From Bos javanicus (taxonomy: Eukaryota; Chordata; Mammalia; Artiodactyla; Bovidae), in NCBI RefSeq assembly GCF_032452875.1, contig NC_083881.1:60953689-61017688 (forward strand): a stretch of DNA of 64,000 bases. The letters run 5' to 3'. The stretch's first letter is position 1, and each line of letters begins with the position of its first letter. The notes below the pieces were generated by a model. It saw only the letters and a list, made by a program, of their open reading frames with translations, was not told the origin of the DNA and did no database searches. Positions 34,866 through 46,065 of this stretch are shown in pieces. The translations under genes were made by a program, and so were the position numbers.

Positions 34866-35692
34866 AGTTTTAAAAAAGAACAGATGAGTAGTGTGAGCAA
34901 AGAAATAAACTGCTTAGGAAAGAATGAAAAGGAATTTCTAGAAATTAGTGACACTGTAACAGGAATGAAGAATGTTTGTGATAGACTCATCAGTAGACTA
35001 CACTCAGCTGAAAAAGAATAAATGAGCTTGAAAATATGCCAATAAAAACTTCTAAAACTGAAAGACAAAGAAAAGAAAAAGATGGAATAGAATGTCCACA
35101 AACTATGGGATAATTAAAAAAAGGTATAATATACATGCAATGGGAATGTCAGAAGGAGAAGAAAGAAAGGGACAGAATAAATACTTGAAGTAACAAAGAC
35201 TGAGAGTTTTCCAAAATTAATGACAGGTTCCAAGCCATAGACCTAGGAAGCATGAGGAATACTAAGCATGATCAATAGTAAAAAAAAAAAATATATATAT
35301 ATACACCTAGGCAAATGCTACTCAAACTGCAGAAAACCAAAGACAAAGAGGAAATTCTGAGAAGCTGGAAGGAAAATAAACATCTTATCTACAGAGAAAT
35401 AAACATAAGAATTACTTTGGACTTCTCTTTAAAAACCAAGCAAGAAAGAAGAAAGTGGAATAAAATATTTGAAGAGTTGAAAGAAAAAATGACCCACTAA
35501 CCTCGAATTCTGTGTGCAATGAAATTATTCTTCAAAACTAATCGAAAAATATACCTACTCAGACAAGGAAATAATTAGGTAATTTGTCATTAGTTCACCT
35601 GCCTTTCAAAGAATGTAAAAAGGGGAGAAGAAAATGATATAAGTTGGAAACTAACATCTATATAAAATATAGGAAGAGCATTAGTGAAGGAA

Positions 35693-35884
35693 TGCTGCTG
35701 CTTCTGGTAAGTCGCTTCAGTTGTGTCCGACTCTGTGCGACCCCATAGACAGCAGCCCACCAGGCTCCTCCGTCCCCGGGATTCTCCAGGCAAGAACACT
35801 GGAGTGGGTTGCCATTTCCTTCTCCAATGCATGAAAGTGAAAAGTGGAAGGGAAGTCGCTCAATCATGCCCAACTCTTGCAAGG
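35693..35884 (-). mobile_element. BOV-A2 SINE fragment, first of a tandem pair
   Basis: ctgctgcttctggtaagtcg, one full unit and the beginning of the second, ending at caactcttgc. Preceded by aaggaatg. Confidence 0.9.
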
Positions 35885-36009
35885 AATGCTGCTGCTGCTG
35901 CTAAGTCGCTTCAGTCGTGTCCAACTCTGTGTGACCCCAGAGACGGCAGCCCACCAGGCTCCCCCGTCCCTGGGATTCTCAAGGCAAGAATACTGGAGTG
36001 GGTTGCCAA
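35885..36009 (-). mobile_element. BOV-A2 SINE monomer, second of a tandem pair
   Basis: tgctgctgctgctgctaagt ... tggagtgggttgcca. Starts after a second aaggaatg; aaggaat recurs at its right end (36010), so three copies of the short flank are present. Confidence 0.9.
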
Positions 36010-36477
36010 AGGAATAAATGAGGGTAAAAAAAAATATTTTATTTTTCTTATTCTTAATTGATCTAACAGAAGTTTGTTCAAAATAATAGTAGTAACACAG
36101 TTTTTAATGATTATAGCTTAAGGATAAGTGAAATGACTAATACCAATTTTTAAGGTACAAGAGGGAAAAATCAGGAATACACTTTTATAAAGTATTTGTA
36201 CTACCCCTGAGGTGGTATGGTGTTATCTGAAAGTAGGCTTGGATTAGTTGTTCATTTATGAATCAGTAGCAAGCTCTCCAACAACCATTAAAAAACATTA
36301 TTTTTTAAAAAATACGTTAAGTGAGGAAAGAAAATGGAATCAAATCATATAAGATGCTGAACTCAAACCAGAGACTGGAGAGAAACAGTGGAAGACCAAA
36401 AAAGTAAACAAAAGAACAAAGGCAATGATTGGAACTATTATAAATATGATAGCTATTAACTCAATTATATCAATAAT

Positions 36478-36714
36478 AATTTTAAATGCAGATGATCTAA
36501 ATTCACCAATTAAAAAATAGAAATTGTCAAAGTAGTGTGTATATGTGCATGCACGTGCTCAGTCATGCCCAACTCTTTGCAACCCCATGGACTGTAGCCT
36601 GCCAGGCTCCTCTGTCCATGGGATTTCCTAGGCAAGAATACTGGAGTGGGTTGACATTTCAATTTTAAATGTGGATGATCTAAATTCACCAATTAAAAGA
36701 AGCTGTCAAAGTAG
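36478..36714. repeat. Direct repeats of about 55 bp flanking a SINE
   Basis: L1 text beginning aattttaaatg and ending gtcaaagtag is present at 36478-36535 and again at 36661-36714, with a few substitutions and a short length difference. Both contain gatgatctaaattcaccaat. Confidence 0.9.
36536..36660 (-). mobile_element. Bov-tA-type SINE fragment between long direct repeats
   Basis: cacgtgctcagtcatgccca, ggactgtagcctgccaggct, gcaagaatactggagtgggt. About 125 bp. Confidence 0.9.
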
Positions 36715-38257
36715 ATTAACCAAAAACAAAAAAAAAGAGTGTCAACAATGTGTTTTCTATAAGAAACCACTTGAAGTAGACACAGTAAGGAATGAAGAAA
36801 GATAAACCATTCTAACAGTAATAAAAAGAAAGCTGGAGAATCTACATTAATTTCAGACAAAGTCACCATCAGAGCAATGAAAATTGTCAGAGATAAAGAG
36901 GGGCACTTCATAATGATAAAGAAGTGAGTTTCCCAAGAACACAAAATAACCCTTAATTTGCAGAACCTAACCACAGAATGTCAAAATACAAGAGGCACAA
37001 GAAATATACAAATCCACTATTATAGTTAAAGATGTTACACTTCAATCAGTAATTGACAGATCCAGTAGGCAGAAAATGAGCAAGGATATAGCAGAACTGA
37101 AGAGCATCATCAATAGAATAGATATAATTGACATTCTATAATACTTCATCCAATAGCAGAATACATACTGTTCTCAAGCTCAGTGGGATGTTCGCCAAGA
37201 CAGACCACATACTAAACCATAATACACTAGTCAACAAACTTAAAAGAACATAAGTCATACATAGTATGCTCTGAGTTCACAATCAAATTAAACTAGAAAT
37301 AAATAACAGAACTGTAGTGGGAAATCAAAATGTCTAGAAACTAACATACTTCTAAATAATGCAAAGGTCAATGAATTATCAAGAGAAATTTGAAATTTTA
37401 TGACTAAAGTGAAAATGAAAATGTATCAAGATTTGCAAGATGCAGTTAAATATGTGCTTAGATGAAAATTCCTAGTACTAAATGCATATGCTAGGGGAAA
37501 AATAAAGATCTAAATCCATAAAACTAACTTCCACCCTAGGAAAGCAGGGTGGGGAAGCAAATTAAGTCTAACACAAGAAGAAAAGAAATAATAAAAATTA
37601 GCAGAGTCATCAGTGAAATTTAAAATAGGAAAGCAACAGACAAAAATCAACAAAACCAAAATTTGCCTGTTTATAAAGAACAATAAAATTATAAACTCCT
37701 AGAGCTAGACTAGTCAAGAAAAAGAAGACACAAATTACTAATATCAGAAATGAAAGGCAGTCTATCATTACTGATCTAAAAATATTAAGAACAATTATAT
37801 GCCCAGAAATTTAATAACTTTGTGAACTGGACCATTTTCTTAGAAAATATAATCTACAAAAGTTCACACAAGGAGAAACAGATAATCTGAATAGGTCTAC
37901 ATCTATTAAAGAAATCGAATCAGTAGTTAATAACCATACAAAACAGAAATCATCAAGGTCTAGACAGTTCTGTCAGTGAATTCTACCAAACATTTAAAGA
38001 GGAAATGGTACCAATCCTCTACATTCTCCCAGAAAAGGAAGCCCAGGGAACACTTCTAAACTCATTCTCTATAGCAGCATCACCTTCTTATGAAAACCAG
38101 GCAAAGACATTAAAAGAAATGAAATTTATGATGAACATCTCTCATGAATACCAATGAATGTATGTTCAACTACATACTAGCAAATTGAATCCAACAGTGT
38201 ACAAAAACAATTGTATAGCATAACCAGGCTGGATTTAACCCAGGTATGCTAGCTCAG

Positions 38258-38536
38258 CGAAGAAGGCAATGGCACCCCACTCCAGTACTCTTGCCTGGAA
38301 AATCCCATGGACGGAGGATCCTGGTAGGCTGCAGTCCATGGGGTCGCTAAGAGTCGGACACGACTGAGCGACTTCGCTTTCACTTTTCACTTTCATGCAC
38401 TGGAGAAGGAAATGGCAACCCACTCCAGTGTTCTTGCCTGGAGAATCCCAGGGACGGGGGAGCCTGGTGGGCTGCCGTCTATGGGGTCGCACAGAGTTGG
38501 ACATGACTAAAGTGACTTAGCATAGCATAGCATAGC
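38258..38536 (+). mobile_element. BOV-A2 SINE (dimeric) inside L1
   Basis: aagaaggcaatggcacccca ... tgacttagcatagcatagca. Perfect 12-bp duplication atgctagctcag at 38246-38257 and 38537-38548. The tail repeat is tagca, not gca. Confidence 0.95.
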
Positions 38537-39329
38537 ATGCTAGCTCAGTATTTGAAAATCAGTCCATGTAATCAATCACATCATCAGGCTAAAGAAGAAA
38601 AATCATATGATTACATCAAGAGGTAAAGAAAAGGCATCTGACAAAATTCAAGAACCATCCATGATAAAACTCTCAATGCAAGAAATTGAGGAAATGTCCT
38701 CAATTTGATAACAACAACAAAACTTACAGCTAACTTCAGACTGAATGATGAGAAATTAAAAGCTTTTCCCTTAAGATCCAGGAGGAGTTAGCAACAAAGA
38801 GGTCACACAAGGGAATTTTTAGGATAACTGTTGAAACTGTTCGGTATAATACTGTGTGGCTGGATACATGACAATATATAGTTGTCAAAACTCACAGGGG
38901 AAAAATACACAAAACCAACAAAAACATGACAAAGAGTAAATCTTAATGTATGCAAAATTTTAAAAAGTCAACCACGACAGGAGAATCCTAGGATGGAATG
39001 AAGAACATGACAAATGAATCTTTGCATGGAAAATGTATAACACAACCTCACTGACAAGGATGGGTGGGGAAAGTTGCTAACCTAATTAAAATTAGGAGAG
39101 AAAAGTTTAGAAAACTGTAACACTAAAGCCTAAAAAGAACTATACATAAATACTGTAGTCTAACTGGCAAATTTGTTTCACACTGCACAGGTTAGCAATT
39201 CTGATTCTATTGTACATGTAAGCCAGGGTTGAACAATAAGTAAACAAATCGTTGCTAATGAGTACCAGATTTTTCACCGTCAGGGAAAAAAGTTACAAAT
39301 AAGCAAAGAAAGGAGGCTAGAATGGACCC

Positions 39330-39380
39330 TGCCCGCCCTGCTGGGTTTAGAGTCAGCCCTGCTGGGTTAGAGTCAAAGAT
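39330..39380. repeat. Short tandem duplication
   Basis: gccctgctgggtttagagtc and gccctgctgggttagagtca stand side by side. Confidence 0.85.
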
Positions 39381-39398
39381 ATTATGCTTAAGTAGCTC

Positions 39399-39582
39399 TA
39401 GAGTCGGACACGACTTAGCGACTTCACTTTCACTTTTCACTTTTATGTATTGGAGAAGGAAATGGCAACCCACTCCAGTGTTCTTGCCTGGAGAATCTCA
39501 GGGATGGGGAAGCCTGGTGGGCTGCCGTCTATGGGGTTGCAGAGAGTTGGACACGACTGAAACAACTTAGCAGCAGCAGCAT
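39399..39582 (+). mobile_element. BOV-A2 SINE, 5'-truncated
   Basis: agagtcggacacgacttagc, then a full second unit and a gcagcagcagc tail. Confidence 0.92.
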
Positions 39583-39664
39583 CATATCTAAAAAAACAAT
39601 GTACATACCTTAATTTAAAAATACTTGATTTCCAAACAATGCTAACCATCATCCGAGCTTTCAG

Positions 39665-39758
39665 CAAGTCATAGTCATAATCATAGTGAAGATAATAGTC
39701 ATAATCATAATAGTCATAGTCATAATCATAGTGAATCATAATCAAGCCATAGTGAAGA
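39665..39758. repeat. Minisatellite of tcataatcatag-type units
   Basis: catagtcataatcatagtga and its variants recur several times with agataa and gaatca spacers. Confidence 0.85.
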
Positions 39759-39974
39759 GTTTGTAATAGTGCATGAATTATCAAAATGTGACACAGAGAC
39801 ATGAAGTGAGCACATGTAGTTGGCAAACCTGGCATCAATAGACTTCCTCAAGGTAGAGCTGCCACAAACCTTCAGTTTGTAAAAAACTCACTATCTGCAA
39901 ACACAGTAAAGTGAAGCAGAGTAAAATGATGTATGCCAATGGACAGACATATCTTCATTTGATCTTCATTTGTA

Positions 39975-41032
39975 TTAGGTTGGTACAAACGTGATTGTGG
40001 TTTCGGATCATGAATTTCAAATCATTATAAGTAGGCTCAAACACATCTTTATTAGTCAAAATAGGAACCTTCGTAGCCCAACTTTTGAAGCACTGGTTGT
40101 GTGATGTGCAGTCGAGCGTTGTCGTGGAAGAGAACTGGGCTCTCCCTGTTGACCAATACTGCTGCAGCTGTTGCAGTCTTCACAGCATCTCATCGACTTG
40201 CTGAACCAAATTCTCAGATGTAACGGTTTCGCCAGGATTCAGAGAACTGTAGTGGATCAGAGGGGCAGCAGACCACCAGACAGTGACCATGACCCTTTTT
40301 TTGGGTGCAATTTTGGCTTTAGGAAGTGCTCTGGAGCTTCTTCTTGGTCCAATCACCGAGCTGGTCATTGTTGGTTGTCATATAAAATCCACTTTTCATC
40401 ACAGGTCACAATCCAATCAAGAAATGGTTTGTTGTTGCACAGAATGAGAAGACAACACTTCAAAATGACAATTATTTTGATTTGCCGTCAGCTCATGAGG
40501 CACCCACTTATCAAGCTTTTTCACCTTTCCAATTTGCTTCAAATGCCAGCTGACCATAGAATGGTTGACCCTGAGTTCTTGGGTAACTTCTTGTGTAGTT
40601 GTATGAGGATCAGCTTCAATGATTCTCTCAAATGGTTGTTGTCAACTTCCAATGGCCAGCCACTGCATCCCTCATCTTTAAGGCTCTCATCTCCTTTGCA
40701 AAACTTCTTGAGCCAACACTGCGCCATACATTCATCAGCAATTCCTGGGCCAAATGCACTGCTGATGCTCCAAGTTGTCTACACTGCTTTATGACCCATT
40801 TTGAACTCAAATAAGAAAATCACTCAAATTGGCTTTTTGTTTAACATCATTTCCCTAGTCTACAATAAACATAAAATACACAGCAAGTAATAAGTCATTA
40901 GCAAAAAACATAGAGCAAGAAATGTGCATTAAAATGATGTATAACATAACCACATTTATTTAAGAATGCATTCCAGTATCAAATAGCAAAGTTCAACAAT
41001 GCAAAACTTCAATTACTTTTGCACCAACCTAA
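39975..41032 (-). mobile_element. Mariner DNA transposon, internally deleted
   Basis: Both terminal inverted repeats are visible (ttaggttggtacaaac at 39975; gcaccaacctaa ending 41032), with TA duplications at 39973-39974 and 41033-41034. Minus-strand pieces encode mariner transposase: WLKKFCKGDESLKDE (helix-turn-helix part, near 40700), WWSAAPLIHYSSLNPGETVT (near 40260) and, nearer the right-hand end of the ORF, LHDNAR with the second catalytic aspartate (near 40130). The text then jumps to sequence resembling the ORF's final residues (G-S-Y-F-D), so the block with the third catalytic aspartate is missing. Frames are broken by stops. The 207-codon plus ORF over it is antisense. Confidence 0.92.
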
Positions 41033-41263
41033 TACATGCCATCTTCCAACCAAAGAAACCAAGACCACTTCAAGAAATGGCTAATGTGGTGTTACAAAGG
41101 AAAAATATGGGTGAACGTAGACTGTCTTGTAATGCCAGAATGAAAAAAAAAGAAAATGGAGCACATTAATAACACATAGAAGTCAACTGGAAAGAGCTCC
41201 CAACTGGCCAAAGCTGTAACAATTTGAGAACAAAATAAATAATAATATTGATTATTATTGTTG

Positions 41264-41472
41264 TTATTTAGTTCCTAAGTCATGTCCAACTCTTCACAAC
41301 CCCATGGACTGTAGGTTTCTGTACCCATGGGACGTCCTGGGCAAGAATACTGCAATGGGTTTCTATTTCCTCCTCTAGGGATCTTCCCGACCCAGGGATG
41401 GAACCCGCATCTACAGCAACCCTTGCATTGGCAGGCAGATTCTTTACCAACAGTACCACCTGGGAAGACCAT
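41264..41472 (-). mobile_element. Bov-tA SINE
   Basis: cctaagtcatgtccaactct ... attctttaccaacagtacca cctgggaag, divergent but complete. Confidence 0.9.
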
Positions 41473-41508
41473 AACCCCTCAAAAATAAATATCCATGAAT
41501 ACATATGG

Positions 41509-41722
41509 GCTTCCGCAACAGCTCACTGGGTAAAGAATCCGCCTAGCAATGCAAGAGACATAAGAGACATGGGTTTGATCCCTGAGTCAGGAAGATCCCC
41601 TGGAGGAAGAAATGGCAACCCACTCCAATATTCTTGCTGGGATAATCCCATGAACAGAGGAGCCCGGCCAGCTACAGTCCAAAGGGTCACAGAGTTAGAC
41701 ACAACTGAGCAACCAGGCATGC
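41509..41722 (+). mobile_element. Bov-tA SINE
   Basis: gggcttccgcaacagctcac, aagagacataagagacatgg, ... gttagacacaactgagcaac. Inverted relative to the copy 40 bp to the left. Confidence 0.92.
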
Positions 41723-41949
41723 ACATAAACACACATTGATAAGAGAAGGGACATATCTTCCTTACAGAAGAATTCCAAATAATAAATGTAAAAGGTATGA
41801 GGCAAATAGAAAATCACCATTTGGATATTGTAGTAATAACTGCTGCAAATAATATAGTGGTCAAAACTTAAAGTAGAAAGAAAATGTTTGCATAGCCTCA
41901 AAATATCCCCAAAATATTTATTACCATGGTTGTAATATATGTCCACAAA

Positions 41950-42560
41950 CTCTTATGATATTCCTCTATCAAAAATGGTGGAGCAACCCCTCTCCCACCA
42001 AATGGGGACTAGAATTACTGACTGACTTCTAACAAAGAAAATGGAAAGGGAAAAAATAGTAACTTTATAGTGGAGAAACTTGACAGACATCACTCTAACT
42101 ATGGGGTCAAAATTAACCCTCAATATAATGTAAAACCACTGTGGAATTCTTCCCAAAATTCATAATCCCAGTCTAATATAAGAAAACATTTAAAAAAATT
42201 GAATGACAGTCTATAAAATATCTAGTCAGTACTCTTTGAAAAGTGAAAATCATGAAAACAAAAATTGACTGAGAAATTGTCAGAAATTGGAAGAGCCCTT
42301 AAGAGACATAACAACTGAATGGAAATCTGTATTCTAGATTGGATCCTGGAATAAAGCCATTAACAGGAAAAATGGTAAAATTCTAGTAAAGCCTATTGTT
42401 TAGTTACCAGTACTTTTTTCTTTGCTTTGATAAATACATCAAGGTTATATAAACTGTTAACACTGCAGAAAGTTAGGTGAAAGGGATACAAGAATTCTCT
42501 ATACCATTTTTGCAACTTTTCTGTAAAATCAAAAATTACTTCAAAATGAAAATTTGGAGG
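41950..42560 (+). mobile_element. Old L1 3' UTR-like remnant
   Basis: atcaaaaatggtggagcaac, ctggaataaagccattaaca, agaattctctataccatttt, gcaacttttctgtaaaatca and a caaaatgaaaat end, the pattern of old mammalian L1 3' ends. Confidence 0.6.
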
Positions 42561-43348
42561 GAGGGCGGAAATATCCTCCAACAAAGAAAACTCCAAGCCT
42601 ATATGGCTTCGATGTTGAATTCTCTTAAAAATTTAAGGAATAAATATTTTTCACAAATATTCATCTTTCATAAAATCATACATCTCTCAAAACAGAAGAG
42701 AACACTTTTCATCTCGTATTGTAAAGCCAGCATTATCACTCTGAAACAGTCAATTCAAGAAAAGAAAACTACGATGGCCCACAATCTAAAAAGCAGAACA
42801 GACTAGAGAACATGTACCATCTGATCAGAGTTCTGAAACAGATAAGATGTGCCACTCACTGAGTTATTTCCCAGCTCCAAACCTACCCTCTACACTTGAC
42901 TCTGATCCTGCTGCTGGGCTATCTGCCACCACCCACTTGTGCTTTGTCAGCTGGCCTCACGTTAGGCTCTGCCACTAGGAAGTGCTGGTTGGAGATTACA
43001 AGACTGGAAGAGAAAGAACTTGAACCTTCCTGGTTTTTCAAAATGTGTGCTTTCTGTTGCCTTTCCTCCTGCTTCATGTTCTTGTTAGCAACATTTTCTT
43101 CTGCATATTGTGACAGTTATTATATATAGACATAGGGTTTTACACAAATGGTCTGTACCTTAATTTTATCTCTTCCTTGTATATCTTGGATTTTTTCTAT
43201 ATTGATGCATATAGAATCACCACATTTATATTATTAAATTCACTATTACTTTGTAGAGATATGCCATAGTTTATTTAACTGGATTATAACTGATCTTTTG
43301 CTATTACAAACATTCTTTTGTACATGTCACATTCCACATGTGCAAAAT
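42561..43348. other. Intronic stretch, nothing recognised
   Basis: A 109-codon plus ORF (42477-42806) overlaps the L1 remnant and has no recognisable domain. Confidence 0.45.
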
Positions 43349-43358
43349 ACCTGTAAGA

Positions 43359-43553
43359 CTGGGCTTCCCTGGTGGCTCATCTGGTAAAGAACCGCCTGCA
43401 ATGTGGGAGACCTGGGTTCAATCCCTGGGTTGGGAAGATCACCTGGAGAAGGGAATGGCTACCCACTCCAGTACTCTGGCTTGGAGAATTCCATGGACTG
43501 AGTAGTCCATGGGGTCACAAAGAGTCAGACACGACTGAGCAACTTTCACTTTC
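43359..43553 (+). mobile_element. Bov-tA SINE
   Basis: gggcttccctggtggctcat ... actgagcaactttcactttc. Flanked by acctgtaaga at 43349-43358 and 43554-43563. Confidence 0.95.
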
Positions 43554-43563
43554 ACCTGTAAGA

Positions 43564-44500
43564 TAAGTCCTTTGAGGTGGAATTGAAGAACACTTCAAAT
43601 TTTGTTCAGTATTCCAAACTGCCCTCCCTAAAGCTGTATTAATTTGTATTTCCACTAACAGCACATGAGAATGCTCATTCCCACATCCTCAACAAGACAA
43701 TGTATACAACTTTTTAATTTTTACCAATTTTATTGTAATTTTAACTTGCACTTATTTTACTGTGTTTCCTTTTCTTTCCACTGTCTGTTTATGCTCTCAA
43801 AGAATAGCAAAGTTCTGCAATGTGTTTGGATGTGTAAGCAAGCATGACTATGGGTCTCAAGATAACAGCAAACATGCTAAGAACAAAACTAGCAGTCAGC
43901 ACATTAAACAGGCAGTTTCTCAATAAGATCCATAGGAACCCCAGCTGGCTTCTCAGTGGTGAGTTCAGCAGAAACCCCAAGAAAAGATATCCAGTGAGTT
44001 CTGAGGGTGTTTATTCAGTTTTCCATAAGATTCAATAGCACATTCCACAAGGGACTTCCTTGCAGCTCTCCAGGAAGTCAGCCAGTACCCCAGCCCCCTT
44101 TCCAGAAAGTGCAACAGTACTTTCTGTAAAAGAGATTTTTGGTGAATTTCATCAATACCCCAGCATGCAGTTTCGCTCCTAATAGCCTCCAATGGAGGGT
44201 TTCCTCCCTACAACTGTGCTGGCCCGTGGTAGCCTGCCCACCCCTCTCATCCTGCCCACACCTCAGTGGAAAGCTTTCAACCCACCAACCCTGGACTGTG
44301 GTTCTCCTCCCACCATTCTCCCTACTGACAGTGGGCCAGCTCTGGCCTAAGGCAATCTAATAAATCCCCTCCACTAACCAACTCACTACAACTCCACCCT
44401 CTCCAACAAGCTCTGGATCCCAACCTTGAGGAGAGACCCTGGCTTCCAAGTTTATTCTTTCCTTGAGCACTCCTTCAATCCTAGGCTGTTCTCTTTTATC
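43564..44500. other. Intronic stretch, nothing firmly recognised
   Basis: 43570-43760 has the look of an old antisense L1 3' UTR (ccctaaagctgtattaattt). 44040-44460 is C-rich on the plus strand without a gene I can name. Confidence 0.4.
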
Positions 44501-44506
44501 CCTGTT

Positions 44507-44957
44507 TATGGTTTTTCCAGCAGTCATGTATGGATGTGAGAGTTGGACTGTGAAGAAGGCTGAGCGCCGAAGAATTGATGCTTTTGAACTGTGGTGTTGG
44601 AGAAGACTCTTAGAGTCCCTTGGACTGCAAGGAGATCCAACCAGTCCATTCTGAAGGAGATCAGCCCTGGGATTTCTTTGGAAGGAATGATGCTAAAGCT
44701 GAAACTCCAGTACTTTGGCCACCTCATGCGAAGAGTTGACTCATTGGAAAAGACTCTGATGCTGGGAGGGATTGGGGGCAAGAGGAGAAGGGGACGACAG
44801 AGGATGAGATGGCTGGATGGCATCACTGACTCGATGGACATGAGTCTGAGTGAACTCCGGGAGTTGGTGATGGACAGGGAGGCCTGACATGCTGTGATTC
44901 ATGGGGTCACAAAGAGTCTGACATGACTGAGTGACTGAACTGAACTGAACAGAACAC
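44507..44957 (+). mobile_element. BovB (RTE) LINE 3' fragment
   Basis: tatggtttttccagcagtca, then gagttggactgtgaagaagg through gatggacaggga, ending gtgactgaactgaactgaac. About 450 bp, strongly 5'-truncated. Confidence 0.93.
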
Positions 44958-45293
44958 TTTTCCCTATATATAGTTCATTGTTATATGAAAACTTCCCTTT
45001 TGAAACATCTGTTATCTCCTGACTGGACCCTGACTGATAGCTGACCAAACAGTTAAGGGGACAAAAAACTACTTAATCTACATAAGAAACAACAAAAGAA
45101 GACATAGGCATCTTACTCTTATATGTATCCATCCAAATACATCAAAGAATAAACAGAAAAATCAGCAATTATAACTGAAAACGTAAGCAGTCATCTCAGA
45201 AACTGCTAAAACAAGTAGACAAAAGCACACAATAGAAAAAAAAAAAACACAATAGAGAGAACGAAAAAGGAGGGAGAGAGGAATACAGATGAT

Positions 45294-45314
45294 GATGATA
45301 GATAGATAGATAGA
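45294..45314. repeat. GATA/GATG microsatellite
   Basis: gatgatgatgatagatagat followed by agatag. Confidence 0.85.
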
Positions 45315-45337
45315 ATGTAACTAATAAGCCAGAGCTA

Positions 45338-45416
45338 TCCCATGGATGGAGGAACCTTGTTAGGCTACAGTCCATAGAGTCGGACACAACTGAGCGACTT
45401 CACTCACTCACTCATT
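45338..45416 (+). mobile_element. Short Bov-tA/BOV-A2-type SINE fragment
   Basis: tatcccatggatggaggaac, gttaggctacagtccataga, actgagcgacttcactcact. Ends in a cact repeat. Confidence 0.85.
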
Positions 45417-45529
45417 ATGCTGAAGTTACTAGGTTAACCAAGAATGAAGTTATGAACAAACGCATTTCATTTTATTCTGTTCCAAAAACTACCCCAAAGA
45501 AAAAATAATAGTGTTTGTTTGCTTGTTTA

Positions 45530-46065
45530 TCAGTGGAATGGGTTCAGATCTTTCAGGGAGGAGGAAATTTCCCCAGTACGCCCTTTAAGTTCTTTGGGCT
45601 GCTCTAATAATTAAATATAAGACAGATTAATAGGAAGAAAAAACTAATGCCTATGCATGAAAGTCCCATAGAAATGGTTGCTCTGAAGTAACAAAAGCAA
45701 GCTATTTATCATTCTTAAACAAAGAAACAATTATTTGTGAAGGTTTAATAAAACAAAATGACTTGTGTTTTGAGTTGCAGGCTCATGAAGATGTAAACAA
45801 ATTTGTTTATACAGCTCTCTTAGCCTTGAATTCCCTAACCACTGATAATAAAGATGCTTTCTAGTCTATAGGAAAGTCTATGCTTTCCTGCTATAGGAAA
45901 GACACCTTCTCAAGGGAGGTTATTTCCTCCTTTGAGCCAGAAAGAGAAGCTCAGAGGATTTTTTTAATATCATTTTTTTTTTACCTGCTGTTTCTCAAGT
46001 CACTTTATAATAATCAATATGCCTGGAGGCATATTTTGGGGCAGCCTGCCCTAGGCCCCAGCAGA
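45530..46065 (+). mobile_element. Possible ancient solo LTR (ERV-type)
   Basis: gacagattaataggaagaaa, gaaagtcccatagaaatggt, ttatacagctctcttagcct, tctataggaaagtctatgct and gcctggaggcatattttggg resemble an old mammalian LTR repeat. No viral coding sequence is attached. Family and ends uncertain. Confidence 0.4.

Larger units (their letters stand above)
34866..39050 (+). mobile_element. Long decayed L1 (ORF1 through ORF2), interrupted by SINEs
   Basis: ORF1-like sequence at 34866-35660 (ctgagagttttccaaaatta, ggaaattctgagaagctgga), then ORF2 landmarks in order: gatgatctaaattcaccaat (36491), agagataaagaggggcactt (36890), ctcaagctcagtgggatg (37173), actaatatcagaaatgaaag (37737), tgatgaacatctctcatgaa (38131), acagctaacttcagactgaa (38726). 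Interrupted at 35693-36008, 36536-36660 and 38258-38536. Many stops; no intact ORF. Confidence 0.8.

Noticed and set aside
40171..40794. 207-codon plus-strand open frame, the longest in the window
   Set aside because: It is antisense to the mariner transposase; the minus strand carries the recognisable mariner words.
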